Source: Alphaproteobacteria bacterium (GTDB lineage Bacteria; Pseudomonadota; Alphaproteobacteria; Micavibrionales; Micavibrionaceae). Taken from it: a DNA stretch of 40,026 bases. The notes under the pieces were generated by a model, which ran no database searches, was not told where the DNA came from, and worked only from the letters and a program-made list of their open reading frames with translations. Location of the stretch: contig JAJFGV010000102.1 of assembly GCA_021775965.1 (NCBI GenBank), positions 1 to 40,026 of the forward strand. Reading direction: 5' to 3'. Shown piece by piece: positions 1 through 8,425 of the stretch. The translations under genes and the position numbers were made by a program. Each line of letters opens with the position of its first letter. Within the stretch, counting starts at the first letter, position 1.

Positions 1-66
1 CCAGCCGCGCAAAAGCGCGCTTCCCATTTTTCCGCATCCGATTAATGTTAAAGAGATTTGGTTCAT
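1..66 (-). CDS. proC: Pyrroline-5-carboxylate reductase, N-terminal fragment (cut by window edge)
   Basis: Reading the minus strand from the ATG at 66 gives 22 codons that run off the window. They encode the start of a Rossmann fold: a short hydrophobic strand followed by GCGKMGSALLRGW, the dinucleotide-binding glycine motif typical of ProC, which makes proline from pyrroline-5-carboxylate with NAD(P)H. It lies 17 bases after the stop of the YbjN-like gene on the same strand. A YbjN-like gene next to proC is a common alphaproteobacterial arrangement, which supports the call. Only the N-terminus is visible, so another Rossmann enzyme cannot be fully excluded. Confidence 0.82.
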   Translation of the reverse strand, partial: MNQISLTLIGCGKMGSALLRGW

Positions 67-83
67 GACAGCCTCGCCGCTGT

Positions 84-587
84 TTAGGACTCGCCTGCGG
101 TTTCCATTAGTGCCAAAGAAAGGCTCTGGTCGTCGGTGTCATTGGCGGCGGAGAGAAGGTGAAAGACGGAGTAATAACGTTCGCACTGTGCGAGGGAAAT
201 ATCCATCATGTCTTCGATGTGTTCGGCGCCGGATGTGCCGCTGAGGCCGCGGAACAGGCAGGTGTGGCGAAAGCTGGGCACGCCGCTGTCTTTGGGCAAA
301 TCGAAATGCCCCATCCAGAGATTTTCGTTGATGGCCATGAGAGCTGAGCCGGCGGTTTCGTATCTTTTTGCGGTGATGGACATATCGTACTGACAACAGA
401 ATTGCATGGCGTTCATGTCTTCCTGCCAGATAAAAAATAAACGGTAGTTGCATGATTTTCCAGCGACCTGAACCATCAACTCGTCATTGGTCATGCGGTT
501 GAAAACCCAGTTATGCGCAGTCATAACTTCCTCGACATGATCGAGAGGGTTTTGAACTTCGTCTAATGTGCTGGCGCGATCGCTCAT
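84..587 (-). CDS. YbjN-domain protein
   Basis: A 167-residue protein without signal peptide or membrane segment. It resembles the YbjN family (a fold shared with type III secretion chaperones): an N-terminal helix, a beta-rich middle with paired aromatic residues (NYRLFFIW, MQFCCQYD), and a helical C-terminus. The molecular function of the family is unsettled. The ATG at 587 overlaps the ubiK stop by four bases (ATGA), so the two are probably translationally coupled, and proC follows after 17 bases, giving a ubiK-ybjN-proC operon. Family assignment is from overall pattern and context rather than a catalytic motif. Confidence 0.75.
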   Translation of the reverse strand: MSDRASTLDEVQNPLDHVEEVMTAHNWVFNRMTNDELMVQVAGKSCNYRLFFIWQEDMNAMQFCCQYDMSITAKRYETAGSALMAINENLWMGHFDLPKDSGVPSFRHTCLFRGLSGTSGAEHIEDMMDISLAQCERYYSVFHLLSAANDTDDQSLSLALMETAGES

Positions 588-829
588 TTGATTTTCTTTT
601 CCAATTCTTCAATGCGTTTTTTTAGTTCGTCTTGCTCAGTACGGGATTGTTTTAGCATTACTTCAAGGCGGTCAAATTCATCGCGGGGCACAAGATCGAG
701 TCGGTCTGCGATTTCTTCGACCCTTGTACGGATATCTTCTTTGGCATTGCGCCCAAGATCGCTCAAGACTCCGACGGTCCCACCAGCAACGCGGGCAACA
801 TCGTCGAGTATTTTGTCTTTTTGCATCAT
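584..829 (-). CDS. ubiK: UbiK/BMFP-family accessory factor
   Basis: A protein of 81 residues if started at the ATG at 829; a second ATG follows directly at 826. An upstream extension to 880 is open but adds a sequence unlike the family. The N-terminal part (KILDDVARVAGG, then a segment ending near PRDEFDRLE) matches the BMFP/UbiK family, and the last 35 residues form a highly charged trimeric-type coiled coil rich in E and K. In enterobacteria UbiK assists aerobic ubiquinone biosynthesis with UbiJ; in alphaproteobacteria the role is inferred. It is the first gene of the ubiK-ybjN-proC group and is divergent from lgt. Confidence 0.8.
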   Translation of the reverse strand: MMQKDKILDDVARVAGGTVGVLSDLGRNAKEDIRTRVEEIADRLDLVPRDEFDRLEVMLKQSRTEQDELKKRIEELEKKIK

Positions 830-961
830 GTTTGTGTGTCCCAAGCGCGAGTAAATACCACGGCCCATAAGTGAAAACAACTATATTTTATTAAGAATAT
901 GGCCGCTATGTGGATAGATAAGGGGCTTGGCTAATTTATGAAAGCGCGGTAAGAACCTCTT

Positions 962-1762
962 ATGCTTTTTGAATTTCCCAATATTGACCCCATTGCCTTT
1001 TCGATTGGGCCGCTTTCCGTGCGCTGGTATGCGTTAGCCTATATTGCCGGGTTTTTGCTGGGCTGGCGGTATTGTTTGTATCTGGTGGGGCTGAATAAGG
1101 ATGTGCGGCCAGATAAGGACGATATTGACGATTATCTGCCCTGGGCCATTCTTGGCGTTATTTTGGGCGGACGGTTTGGTTATGTCCTGTTTTATCAGTC
1201 CAGCCTTTATATGGACAATCCGCTGGAGATTTTGAAGCTCTGGCATGGTGGCATGTCGTTTCATGGTGGCGTCGTTGGTGTGGTGTTGTCGTTGCTGATT
1301 TATGCGGGGGTTAAAAAGATTAATGTATTTCGTCTGGCCGATATGGCGTCCTGCGCTGCGCCGATTGGTGTGTTCTTTGGGCGGATTACGAACTTTATAA
1401 ACGGCGAGTTGTTTGGGCGGGTCACAGATGTGCCGTGGGGGATTGTTTTTCCGCGCGGCGGTGAATTGCCGCGTCACCCGAGCCAGCTGTATGAATCGCT
1501 GTTAGAAGGGTTGGTGTTGTTTACTATTCTGGCCATTCTGGCGCGGCGTGGAAGTATACGTAAGCGCCCCGGTATTCTGTCCGGTGTGTTCCTGTTCGGT
1601 TATGGTTTTTTTAGAAGTGTTGCCGAGCTTTTTCGGCAGCCCGATGATCAGCTTGGATTCTTATGGGGTGGGTCTTCGATGGGGCAACTTCTCAGCGTGC
1701 CGATGATGCTGGCGGGGCTCTTTCTAATTGTCTATGCTTTGCGTCATGAGCGAAAAACTTAG
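962..1762 (+). CDS. lgt: Prolipoprotein diacylglyceryl transferase
   Basis: A 266-residue inner-membrane enzyme that transfers diacylglycerol from phosphatidylglycerol to the lipobox cysteine of prolipoproteins, the first step of lipoprotein maturation. About seven hydrophobic segments are visible. Family motifs are present: WHGGMSFHGG near residues 94-103 and GRITNFINGELFGR near 140-153, which contains the signature arginine and Asn-Phe-Ile-Asn. Length is normal. The downstream methyltransferase starts 16 bases before this stop, so lgt is the first gene of an overlapping three-gene unit. A substrate is encoded in the same window, the OmpA-type lipoprotein at 18597-19499. Confidence 0.97.
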   Translation: MLFEFPNIDPIAFSIGPLSVRWYALAYIAGFLLGWRYCLYLVGLNKDVRPDKDDIDDYLPWAILGVILGGRFGYVLFYQSSLYMDNPLEILKLWHGGMSFHGGVVGVVLSLLIYAGVKKINVFRLADMASCAAPIGVFFGRITNFINGELFGRVTDVPWGIVFPRGGELPRHPSQLYESLLEGLVLFTILAILARRGSIRKRPGILSGVFLFGYGFFRSVAELFRQPDDQLGFLWGGSSMGQLLSVPMMLAGLFLIVYALRHERKT

Positions 1763-2813
1763 AGCGCTTCTCAAAAATCAAATTTGTGACAATGGGCCGA
1801 TGGATATTGGCCTATTCATGGCGCAGGTGCTGGGTCATCCTGAGCACGGTTATTATATGCGTCAGGATCCTTTTGGCGCGGCGGGCGATTTTACAACCGC
1901 GCCGGAAATATCACAGATGTTTGGGGAATTGATTGGCGCGTGGATAGCGGATGTCTGGATTCAGATGGGCGCGCCGAACTCGTTTGTGTTGTTGGAATGC
2001 GGCCCGGGGCGAGGAACGTTGATGGCGGATGCACTCAGGGCGGCGAAGAAAGTCGATGGGTTTCACGAGGCGCTGGAGGTTCATTTTTTAGAGACGAGCC
2101 CGACTTTGAAGAGGGTGCAAGCGGAGGCCGTGCAAACACACAATCCGGTTTGGCATGACAGCCTTGAAACACTTCCTGCTGATAAGCCACTGATTGTGAT
2201 TGGCAATGAATTTTTGGATGCGTTGCCGATGCGACAGTTGCAAAAAACCAAAGAAGGCTGGGCGGAGCGGGTGATTGGTCTGGATGGTGATGATTTTTGT
2301 TTTGGGCTTAAGCCATATGGGGGAGGTGTTCCCGAAGATGTCTCTGGCGCACGCGAGGGACATATTTTTGAATTCAGCCCGGCGCAGTTGTCTTTTGTTG
2401 AAGATGTAGCACAACGGCTTAAAACCCAGAGCGGTGCGGCGTTGTTTATTGATTACGGTGAAACGAAGACACAGGCAGGTGAATCCCTGCAGGCGATTTA
2501 CAAGCATGACATTGTATCGGTGCTAGAGCATGTCGGCGACGCGGATATATCAGCCAATGTTGATTTTGGTGCGATGGGGGATGCGGCGCGTGGGCAGGGC
2601 GCTACTGTCCATGGCCCGGTAGAGCAGGGGGAGTTCCTAAAGCAGCTTGGCATTGAGGCGCGGGCGGCAGGCATCATGAAAAATGCGAACGAGACGCAAC
2701 AGCAGGAAATTGAAAAATCATTGCGCCGCTTGACCGAGTCAGATCAAATGGGGTCATTGTTTAAAGTGATAGGATTTAGTGATGGCGCAGCCCTTACACC
2801 AGCCGGATTCTGA
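1746..2813 (+). CDS. MidA/NDUFAF7-type SAM-dependent methyltransferase
   Basis: A 355-residue protein of the DUF185/MidA family. The human member NDUFAF7 methylates an arginine of a respiratory complex I subunit; bacterial substrates are less certain. SAM-binding motif I is visible as ECGPGRGT near residues 84-91, with the family motif NEFLDALP near 153-160 and IDYGE near 242. The ATG at 1746 (MSEKLRALL) is preferred over an upstream start at 1728. It overlaps the lgt end, and its own end overlaps pgeF, so the three are probably one transcript. The same lgt-midA-pgeF order is common in alphaproteobacteria. Confidence 0.88.
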   Translation: MSEKLRALLKNQICDNGPMDIGLFMAQVLGHPEHGYYMRQDPFGAAGDFTTAPEISQMFGELIGAWIADVWIQMGAPNSFVLLECGPGRGTLMADALRAAKKVDGFHEALEVHFLETSPTLKRVQAEAVQTHNPVWHDSLETLPADKPLIVIGNEFLDALPMRQLQKTKEGWAERVIGLDGDDFCFGLKPYGGGVPEDVSGAREGHIFEFSPAQLSFVEDVAQRLKTQSGAALFIDYGETKTQAGESLQAIYKHDIVSVLEHVGDADISANVDFGAMGDAARGQGATVHGPVEQGEFLKQLGIEARAAGIMKNANETQQQEIEKSLRRLTESDQMGSLFKVIGFSDGAALTPAGF

Positions 2814-3600
2814 AACGATTTATTTTGAGATGCCGCCTTTTCTGGACAATGAAAAGGGGCCGGTGTTTCATGGGTTTTTCGGTCGTCAGGGCGGGGAGAG
2901 CAAGGATGTTTACGCATCACTGAATTGCGGTGTTGGCTCAGACGACAATCCTGGCAATGTTCAGAAGAATCGTGACAAAATTGCTAAAGTTTCCGGTGTT
3001 TCTGCGGATCACTTTATTACCCTTCATCAAATTCACAGCGATAAATGTCTGGTGGTCGAAGAGCCGTGGAGCCTTCATGAGCGGCCCGAAGCGGATGCGT
3101 TTGTAACGATGGTGCCCGGCATTGCGTTGGGTATTTTAACCGCAGATTGTGCGCCGGTTTTGTTTTACGGTGAAGCTGACGGCAAGTCGGTCATTGGAGC
3201 TGCTCATGCAGGTTGGGGTGGAGCGCTCAATGGTGTTTTAGAATCTACGGTCAAAGCGATGAATGATCTGGGTGTTCAGAGTGAAGATATCCGCGCTTGT
3301 ATCGGGCCGTGTATCGGTAAGGCGTCGTATGAGGTGACAGAAAAATTTGGTGAGCCGTTCTGGGAAGAAGATGATGATAATGAAAGATTTTTTCAATCAG
3401 GCCGGAAAGAGGGGCATCTGATGTTTGATCTGGCTGGGTATTGCGCGGGTAAGCTTTCGAAGGTTGGCCTTCGCAATGTGTTCATCAAGGACCTCGATAC
3501 ATACTTCAATGAGGAGGACTTTTTCAGCTATCGCCGCGCGACGCATCGAAGCGAGAAAGATTACGGGCGACAGGTGTCCGTAATTACTATCAGAAAATAA
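2782..3600 (+). CDS. pgeF: Multi-copper polyphenol oxidoreductase-fold protein (PgeF/YfiH family)
   Basis: A 272-residue protein of the YfiH/DUF152 family. Members are described as purine nucleoside phosphorylases/deaminases or as peptidoglycan-editing factors in E. coli; the older laccase name is doubtful. Active-site and zinc motifs are visible: the histidines in LHQIHSDKC, TADC near residues 120-123, AAHAGWGG around His142 and GPCIGKASYEV from about 175. The ATG at 2782 is preferred; an adjacent GTG at 2779 is also in frame. The start lies inside the end of the MidA-like gene. No terminator is evident after the stop, and prs begins 84 bases downstream with its own likely promoter. Confidence 0.88.
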   Translation: MAQPLHQPDSETIYFEMPPFLDNEKGPVFHGFFGRQGGESKDVYASLNCGVGSDDNPGNVQKNRDKIAKVSGVSADHFITLHQIHSDKCLVVEEPWSLHERPEADAFVTMVPGIALGILTADCAPVLFYGEADGKSVIGAAHAGWGGALNGVLESTVKAMNDLGVQSEDIRACIGPCIGKASYEVTEKFGEPFWEEDDDNERFFQSGRKEGHLMFDLAGYCAGKLSKVGLRNVFIKDLDTYFNEEDFFSYRRATHRSEKDYGRQVSVITIRK

Positions 3601-3621
3601 AGGCTCTTTGCGTGAAACATA

Positions 3622-3649
3622 TTGATTTATCGCTGTTTTTTCTTATAGT
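3622..3649 (+). promoter_or_regulatory. Candidate sigma-70 promoter of prs
   Basis: TTGATT at 3622-3627 and TATAGT at 3644-3649 are separated by 16 bases and match the -35 and -10 consensus at 4/6 and 5/6. Transcription would start near 3656, about 28 bases before the prs ATG. This is pattern matching only. Confidence 0.45.
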
Positions 3650-3683
3650 TCCCTGAAAGTAAGACTGTTTAGGGGCTTGAGAT

Positions 3684-4616
3684 ATGAAACTGATTGCCGG
3701 GAGTTCCAATAGCCCGTTGGCTGAAGCCATTTCAGCCTATCTCGATATTCCTTTGACCCAAGCCAATATCAAGCGTTTTTCCGATGATGAGATATTTGTT
3801 GAGATCATGGAAAATGTCCGTGGGGAGGATGCGTTTTTCATTCAATCAACATCACACCCGGCCAATGACCACTTGATGGAGCTTTTGATAGCCATGGATG
3901 CGTTGAAGCGCGGCTCAGCGCGACGGATTACAGCTGTGATCCCGTATTTTGGTTATGCGCGCCAGGATCGCAAGACAGGCAGCCGTGCGCCGATTACGGC
4001 CAAGCTGGTGGCCAATCTCATTACAGCAGCCGGGGCTGATCGGGTTTTGACGCTGGAGCTTCATGCCGGACAAATTCAGGGCTTTTTTGATATTCCGGTT
4101 GATAATCTGATTGTCTCGCCGGTGTTTATTCCACATTTGCAGGAGAACCTGAATGGCGATGATCTGTGTATCGTGTCGCCTGATGTTGGCGGTGTGGTCC
4201 GGGCGCGGGCCTTGGCCAAGAGAATGGGCGCTGATTTGGCAATTATTGATAAAAGACGTGAAAAAGCAGGCGTTTCTGAAGTTATGCATGTCATCGGTGA
4301 GGTTAAGGGCAAAAAATGTATCATGGTTGACGATATCGTCGATTCCGGCGGGACGTTGTGCAATGCCGCTGGCGCTTTGAAGGAAAACGGAGCCAAAGAG
4401 GTCCATGCCTATGTCGTGCACGGCGTTCTGTCTGGCAAGGCGATTGAGCGCATCACGGCATCGCCACTGGAAAAGATGGTGATTACTGACTCTATTGCAG
4501 CTACCGATGCGGTGAAAAAAGCTCATAATATCGAGGTGGTGAGCATCGCGCCCTTAATTGGTGAGGCCGCCCGCAGAATCCACGAAGAACGCTCGATTTC
4601 TGCGCTTTTCAAATAA
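3684..4616 (+). CDS. prs: Ribose-phosphate pyrophosphokinase (PRPP synthetase)
   Basis: A 310-residue enzyme making PRPP from ribose-5-phosphate and ATP, feeding purine, pyrimidine, histidine and NAD synthesis. Visible landmarks are the [10 protein letters not shown] start, [10 protein letters not shown] near residues 32-41, the catalytic flexible loop GYARQDRK near 90-97, [13 protein letters not shown] (metal and ATP site) and the PRPP loop [10 protein letters not shown] at 215-224. The canonical Asp of the DLHA motif is Glu here (LELHA). Length is normal for class I PRPP synthetases. rplY follows after a 100-base gap. Confidence 0.97.
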   Translation: MKLIAGSSNSPLAEAISAYLDIPLTQANIKRFSDDEIFVEIMENVRGEDAFFIQSTSHPANDHLMELLIAMDALKRGSARRITAVIPYFGYARQDRKTGSRAPITAKLVANLITAAGADRVLTLELHAGQIQGFFDIPVDNLIVSPVFIPHLQENLNGDDLCIVSPDVGGVVRARALAKRMGADLAIIDKRREKAGVSEVMHVIGEVKGKKCIMVDDIVDSGGTLCNAAGALKENGAKEVHAYVVHGVLSGKAIERITASPLEKMVITDSIAATDAVKKAHNIEVVSIAPLIGEAARRIHEERSISALFK

Positions 4617-4663
4617 TTTCCTTGATATTTTAGGCTGAAATCGCTACTTCTATGCGCTGATTG

Positions 4664-4687
4664 GAGCAGCACCCCTGGAGGCTGCCC
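4664..4687 (+). other. Short hairpin in the prs-rplY spacer
   Basis: GCAGC at 4666-4670 pairs with GCTGC at 4681-4685 around a 10-base loop; a GG/CC extension forms if one A bulges. It lies 29 bases before the rplY ATG, with an AAAGGA ribosome site in between. There is no T-run, so it is not a clear terminator; it may be a leader element. Confidence 0.3.
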
Positions 4688-4716
4688 AAAACTTAAGAAA
4701 CAAAGGAAAATACGCC

Positions 4717-5442
4717 ATGTCTAAAAACTATGCATTTAGTGGCGCGAAAAGAGATCTGGCCGGTAAAGGGGTTGCCAGATCACTACGTCGCGAACATAAG
4801 GTTCCTGCTGTTATCTATGGTGATAACAAGGAACCTGTGAAGATTTCACTCCCCTCAAAAGAGGCCAATCTGGAGTATAACAAAGGTCATATGTTTACGA
4901 CCCTTTGTGACCTTGATATTGAAGGTGACAAGCATCTGGTTCTGGCTCGTGATGTACAGCTTCACCCGGTGAAGGATAGTGTGCAGCATATTGATTTTCT
5001 GCGCGTGACCGCGAAGACCAAGATTGCCGTTAAAATCCCGGTTCACTTCATTAATGAAGAAGAGTCCCCTGGTCTTCATGCCAAGGCGGTTCTGAACGTT
5101 GTGCGTCACGATGTTGAATTGCTCTGTGGTGCAACCAGCATTCCCGAATTAATCGACGTTGACCTTACCGGTAAGGAAACCGGTGATGCTGTGAAGATCA
5201 GTGATGCCAAATTGCCTGAGGGTACGAGCCCTGTGATCACTGACCGTGACTTTACGATTGCGACACTGGTGGCACCGAAAACGGCTGAACAGATTGCGGC
5301 TGAAGAGGCTTCAGAAGCAACGGATACAGCTGAAATGGCTCCCGAGGGTGATGCGCCAGCCGAAGGCGATGCGCCTGCTGAGGGTGATGCAAAAGCCGAA
5401 GGCGATGCACCTGTCGATGGCGATGCGAAGAAGGAAAAATAG
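4717..5442 (+). CDS. rplY: 50S ribosomal protein L25, long CTC form
   Basis: A 241-residue L25/TL5/CTC protein, which binds 5S rRNA in the large subunit. Residues 1 to about 95 form the L25 domain (RSLRREHKVPAVIYG near 22-36, VQLHPVKDSVQHIDF further on) and about 96-185 the TL5 beta domain (PVHFINEEESPGLHAK, VDLTGKETGDAV). The remaining 50 residues are a low-complexity acidic tail built from a six-residue repeat, EGDAPA-like, repeated five times before a lysine-rich end. pth follows 47 bases downstream, the usual rplY-pth pairing. An AAAGGA ribosome site precedes the ATG. Confidence 0.96.
   Translation: MSKNYAFSGAKRDLAGKGVARSLRREHKVPAVIYGDNKEPVKISLPSKEANLEYNKGHMFTTLCDLDIEGDKHLVLARDVQLHPVKDSVQHIDFLRVTAKTKIAVKIPVHFINEEESPGLHAKAVLNVVRHDVELLCGATSIPELIDVDLTGKETGDAVKISDAKLPEGTSPVITDRDFTIATLVAPKTAEQIAAEEASEATDTAEMAPEGDAPAEGDAPAEGDAKAEGDAPVDGDAKKEK
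5344..5433 (+). repeat. 18-bp tandem repeat encoding the L25 acidic tail, five units
   Basis: Five in-frame 18-base units begin at 5344, 5362, 5380, 5398 and 5416. Each encodes (E/D)GDA followed by two variable residues (PA, PA, KA, PV, KK). Codons alternate (GAG GGT, then GAA GGC), which suggests an earlier 36-base unit that was duplicated. Confidence 0.85.
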
Positions 5443-5489
5443 TCACGCTATCTTTCCTTCAGCAATTCTTGAAACCGAAAGATGAACCG

Positions 5490-6065
5490 ATGTGGTTATT
5501 GGTTGGCCTCGGCAATCCCGGTGATGAACACGCAAAGCACCGTCACAATATCGGGTTTATGGTTCTTGATGCCATTGCCGATGAGGTGGGCTTTCCGTCC
5601 TGGCGTTCGAAGTTTCAAGGTGAGATGTCCGAAGGCAAGATGGGCGACGATAAAGTTGTACTCCTTAAACCTCAAACCTATATGAACGAATCAGGCCAGA
5701 GCGTTGGCAAGGCTGCCAAATTCTATAAGATACCCCCGGAGAAAATAATCGTCTTTCATGACGAGCTTGACCTTAAAAACGCTACGGTTCGTATTAAAAA
5801 AGGTGGTGGCAATGCCGGGCATAATGGCTTGCGGTCAATTCAGGACCATCTTTCTACGCCTGACTTCTGGCGCACCCGTATTGGCATCGGCCATCCGGGG
5901 GACAAGAACCGAGTGTCAGGTTACGTTTTGAGTGACTTTGCGAAGGCGGATCAGGACTGGGTTGAGACGGTCATAGGTGGGCTTGCGAACTCTTGTGACT
6001 TAATTGTACGCGATGGACCGGAAGCGTATGGGAAGAAGGTTTCGGAGGTTCTTAAATCCCAATGA
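5490..6065 (+). CDS. pth: Peptidyl-tRNA hydrolase
   Basis: A 191-residue enzyme that cleaves peptidyl-tRNA released by stalled ribosomes. The N-terminus reads WLLVGLGNPG, with catalytic His19 in RHNIGF, YMNESGQSV near residues 62-70, HDELDL and GGGNAGHNGLRSI. Started at the ATG at 5490; a TTG seven codons upstream at 5469 is in frame but would add a tail before a typical Pth start. It follows rplY by 47 bases and is probably co-transcribed. It ends 8 bases before the stop of an oppositely oriented small gene. Confidence 0.95.
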   Translation: MWLLVGLGNPGDEHAKHRHNIGFMVLDAIADEVGFPSWRSKFQGEMSEGKMGDDKVVLLKPQTYMNESGQSVGKAAKFYKIPPEKIIVFHDELDLKNATVRIKKGGGNAGHNGLRSIQDHLSTPDFWRTRIGIGHPGDKNRVSGYVLSDFAKADQDWVETVIGGLANSCDLIVRDGPEAYGKKVSEVLKSQ

Positions 6066-6073
6066 GATCAGAG

Positions 6074-6292
6074 TTAGGTATCCAGGGTAGCAGAGAGAGT
6101 TTCTGATGGACAGGGTTTGGATTCCAGTGTTCTTGTTTGGTTTGTGTTTGCCCCACTAAAAGCATCATCTAGCATGATATTTATATTTTTTTGTTGTTCT
6201 CCAGCACTATAAATAATACCGGCGAAAGCAAGTAAACCGAAGGCTCCAATAAGTTTATGATTCCACTCTACAATTCTGGATGTCTTTGACAT
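6074..6292 (-). CDS. Small hypothetical single-pass membrane protein
   Basis: A 72-residue open frame that I do not recognise. It has a short basic/polar N-terminus, one hydrophobic segment near residues 15-30 (IGAFGLLAFAGIIYSAG) and a polar, Thr/Ser-rich C-terminus with one cysteine. An AAGGA ribosome site stands about 8 bases before the ATG, which favours a real gene. It is isolated between pth (convergent) and ychF (divergent) and is more AT-rich than its neighbours. It could be a small inner-membrane protein or a recently acquired orphan. Confidence 0.5.
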   Translation of the reverse strand: MSKTSRIVEWNHKLIGAFGLLAFAGIIYSAGEQQKNINIMLDDAFSGANTNQTRTLESKPCPSETLSATLDT

Positions 6293-6429
6293 AGTTTTTT
6301 CCTTTCAAAAGCAAGAGAGCATTTTATAACAAAAGATGTGGATTATGTCAAACAAATAAATCAAGATTGCTGTCTTTTTAGACTTTGCTGTGTTAAAACG
6401 CCTTCTTTTGGTTATAAGGAATTGAAAAC

Positions 6430-7530
6430 ATGGGATTTAATTGCGGTATCGTGGGTCTGCCCAATGTCGGGAAATCGACGCTGTTTAATGCGCTCACCGC
6501 GACAGCAGCGGCGCAGGCGGAGAATTTCCCCTTTTGCACCATTGAGCCTAATGTCGGCCGGGTCAGCGTGCCTGACCCACGGCTGGATAACATTGCCAAG
6601 ATTGCAGCTTCGGCCAAGACGGTGCCGACGCAGCTTGAATTCGTTGATATTGCGGGTCTTGTTAAGGGGGCTAGCAAGGGCGAGGGCCTGGGCAATCAGT
6701 TCCTGGCCAATATCCGTGAGACGGACGCGATCATTCATGTGCTGCGCTGTTTTGATGATCCGGACATTATCCATGTCGATGGCTCGGTTGACCCGGTGCG
6801 TGATGCAGAGACGATTGAGACCGAGCTGATGCTGGCCGATCTGGAGAGCGTCGAGAACCAGATCAATACGCTGGGCAAGAAGGCACGCTCTGGCGATAAG
6901 GAAATGCAGGCGCAGCTTGAACTGGCCGAGCGGGTCAAGGCGGCACTGGATGATGGTAAGCCGGCGCGCAGCGTCGAGGTTAGCGAAGATGACCAGCGTG
7001 TTTTCAAAATGCTGCAGCTTTTGACATCAAAGCCTATTTTATATGTCTGTAATGTCTCTGAAGATGATGCGGCAACCGGCAATGAATGGACAAAACAGGC
7101 CGAAGAGATGGCGCAAAAGCAGGGCGCAGGAACGGTCATTATTTGCGCCGCGATTGAGGCAGAGATAGCGCAATTTGACACGGAAGAGGAGCGCTCCGAG
7201 TTTCTTGAAACGCTGGGTCTGGAAGAGCCGGGGCTCAATAAGATCATCCGTGAGGGCTATAAACTGCTCGGGCTGCAGACCTATTTTACGGCTGGACCAA
7301 AAGAAGCGCGAGCCTGGACCGTGCGCATCGGCGCGGCTGCACCAGAAGCCGCCGGGTGCATCCATAGTGATTTCGAGAAGGGGTTCATCAAGGCCGAGGT
7401 CATTGCGTTTGAAGATTTCACCGGGCTTGGTGGTGAGCAGGGCGCGAAAGACGCCGGTAAAATGCGTCAGGAGGGCAAGGATTACATCGTCCTTGATGGC
7501 GATGTAATCCTGTTCAGGTTTAATGTCTGA
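6430..7530 (+). CDS. ychF: Redox-regulated Obg-like ATPase YchF
   Basis: A 366-residue member of the universal YchF/OLA1 family, ribosome-associated P-loop NTPases that prefer ATP. The Walker A/G1 motif GLPNVGKST is at residues 9-17, followed by [14 protein letters not shown] (switch I), [20 protein letters not shown] (G3) and NVSEDD in place of the GTP-specifying NKxD, as expected for an ATP-binding member. The C-terminal TGS domain ends in [15 protein letters not shown]. Length is normal. Its stop abuts the ilvE stop on the other strand with no gap, and a 12-bp inverted repeat lies in its last codons. Confidence 0.97.
   Translation: MGFNCGIVGLPNVGKSTLFNALTATAAAQAENFPFCTIEPNVGRVSVPDPRLDNIAKIAASAKTVPTQLEFVDIAGLVKGASKGEGLGNQFLANIRETDAIIHVLRCFDDPDIIHVDGSVDPVRDAETIETELMLADLESVENQINTLGKKARSGDKEMQAQLELAERVKAALDDGKPARSVEVSEDDQRVFKMLQLLTSKPILYVCNVSEDDAATGNEWTKQAEEMAQKQGAGTVIICAAIEAEIAQFDTEEERSEFLETLGLEEPGLNKIIREGYKLLGLQTYFTAGPKEARAWTVRIGAAAPEAAGCIHSDFEKGFIKAEVIAFEDFTGLGGEQGAKDAGKMRQEGKDYIVLDGDVILFRFNV
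7478..7511. other. Perfect 12-bp inverted repeat inside the 3' end of ychF
   Basis: AGGATTACATCG at 7478-7489 and CGATGTAATCCT at 7500-7511 flank a 10-base loop. The repeat lies in coding sequence 19 bases before the ychF stop, where ychF and ilvE converge with no spacer. It could act as a shared termination or RNA-stability hairpin, but no T-run follows in either direction. Confidence 0.5.
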
Positions 7531-8406
7531 TTATTTCTTCCGCACCAAGGCCTCGTAAGCATCGCGCAGCTGGCGGGTAATCGGTCCAACCGTAAAGTCG
7601 ATATCATCGATTTTACCAACGGCAGTTACTTCGGCGGCGGTGCCGGTGAGAAATACTTCCTGCACGTTTTGAAGCTCTTCGGGTTTGATGCGGGTTTCTT
7701 CAAATGGGATGCTCAAATCTTTGGCAAGCTGGATGATTGTCTGCCGCGTAATACCGTTGAGGAAACAATCGGGGGTCGGGGTTTTAAGGGTGCCATCCTG
7801 CACAACGAATAAATTTGCGCTGCTGCTCTCGGAAATAAACCCACGATAATCAAGCATCAGAGCGTCGTCGCCCCCGGCATCCTCGGCGGCGTGTTTGGAC
7901 ATGGTGCCGATCATGTACAGGCCACCCGCTTTGCTTTGTGTCGGGGCAGTGTCGGCGGGCGGTTTGCGCCACTTCGATGTTATCAGCTTGATGCCTTTTT
8001 CGCGCTTTTCGGGGTCATAATACGTGCCCCATTCCCAGGCAGCGACAGCGATATGGGTTTTGGTGTCGCGCGCTGAAATACCCATTTCTTCACCGCCGCG
8101 CCATGCGATAGGACGGATATAGCCATCGGTCACTTTATTGGCTTCCAGAACCTCGCGTTTGATGTTTTCAATTTCATCGACGCTTAAGGGGACTTTCATG
8201 CCCAAAATGTCCGCAGAGTTGATCAGGCGCTGGGAATGCTTGCGGGATTTAAAGATTTGGTTGTCATAGACGCGCTCGCCCTCAAAGACGCTGCTGGCGT
8301 AATGCAGGCCGTGGCTGAGGACGTGGATTTTGGCCTCGCGCCAGTCCAGCATTTGGCCGTCTATCCAGATATAGCCGTCTCGGTCATCGAAAGGTAATAA
8401 GCCCAT
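7531..8406 (-). CDS. ilvE: Branched-chain amino acid aminotransferase
   Basis: A 291-residue class IV (fold type IV) PLP enzyme that interconverts valine, leucine and isoleucine with their 2-oxo acids. The N-terminus FDDRDGYIWIDG, then HVLSHGLHYASSVFEGERVY, and the PLP lysine at Lys159 in QSKAGGLYMIG are visible, followed by ALMLDYRGFISESSSANLFVV. Started at the ATG at 8406; a TTG at 8448 is in frame but adds an unusual 14-residue tail running through an inverted repeat. It is divergent from a PetR-like response regulator, an association known in alphaproteobacteria, though there a MarR-type petP gene often sits between them. ilvD at the right edge belongs to the same pathway. Confidence 0.95.
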   Translation of the reverse strand: MGLLPFDDRDGYIWIDGQMLDWREAKIHVLSHGLHYASSVFEGERVYDNQIFKSRKHSQRLINSADILGMKVPLSVDEIENIKREVLEANKVTDGYIRPIAWRGGEEMGISARDTKTHIAVAAWEWGTYYDPEKREKGIKLITSKWRKPPADTAPTQSKAGGLYMIGTMSKHAAEDAGGDDALMLDYRGFISESSSANLFVVQDGTLKTPTPDCFLNGITRQTIIQLAKDLSIPFEETRIKPEELQNVQEVFLTGTAAEVTAVGKIDDIDFTVGPITRQLRDAYEALVRKK

Positions 8407-8425
8407 AACAGTCGACACATCCTTA

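Noticed and set aside
830-961. Extended ubiK start at 880
   Set aside because: The extra 17 residues do not look like the family, and the double ATG at 829/826 fits the family start better.
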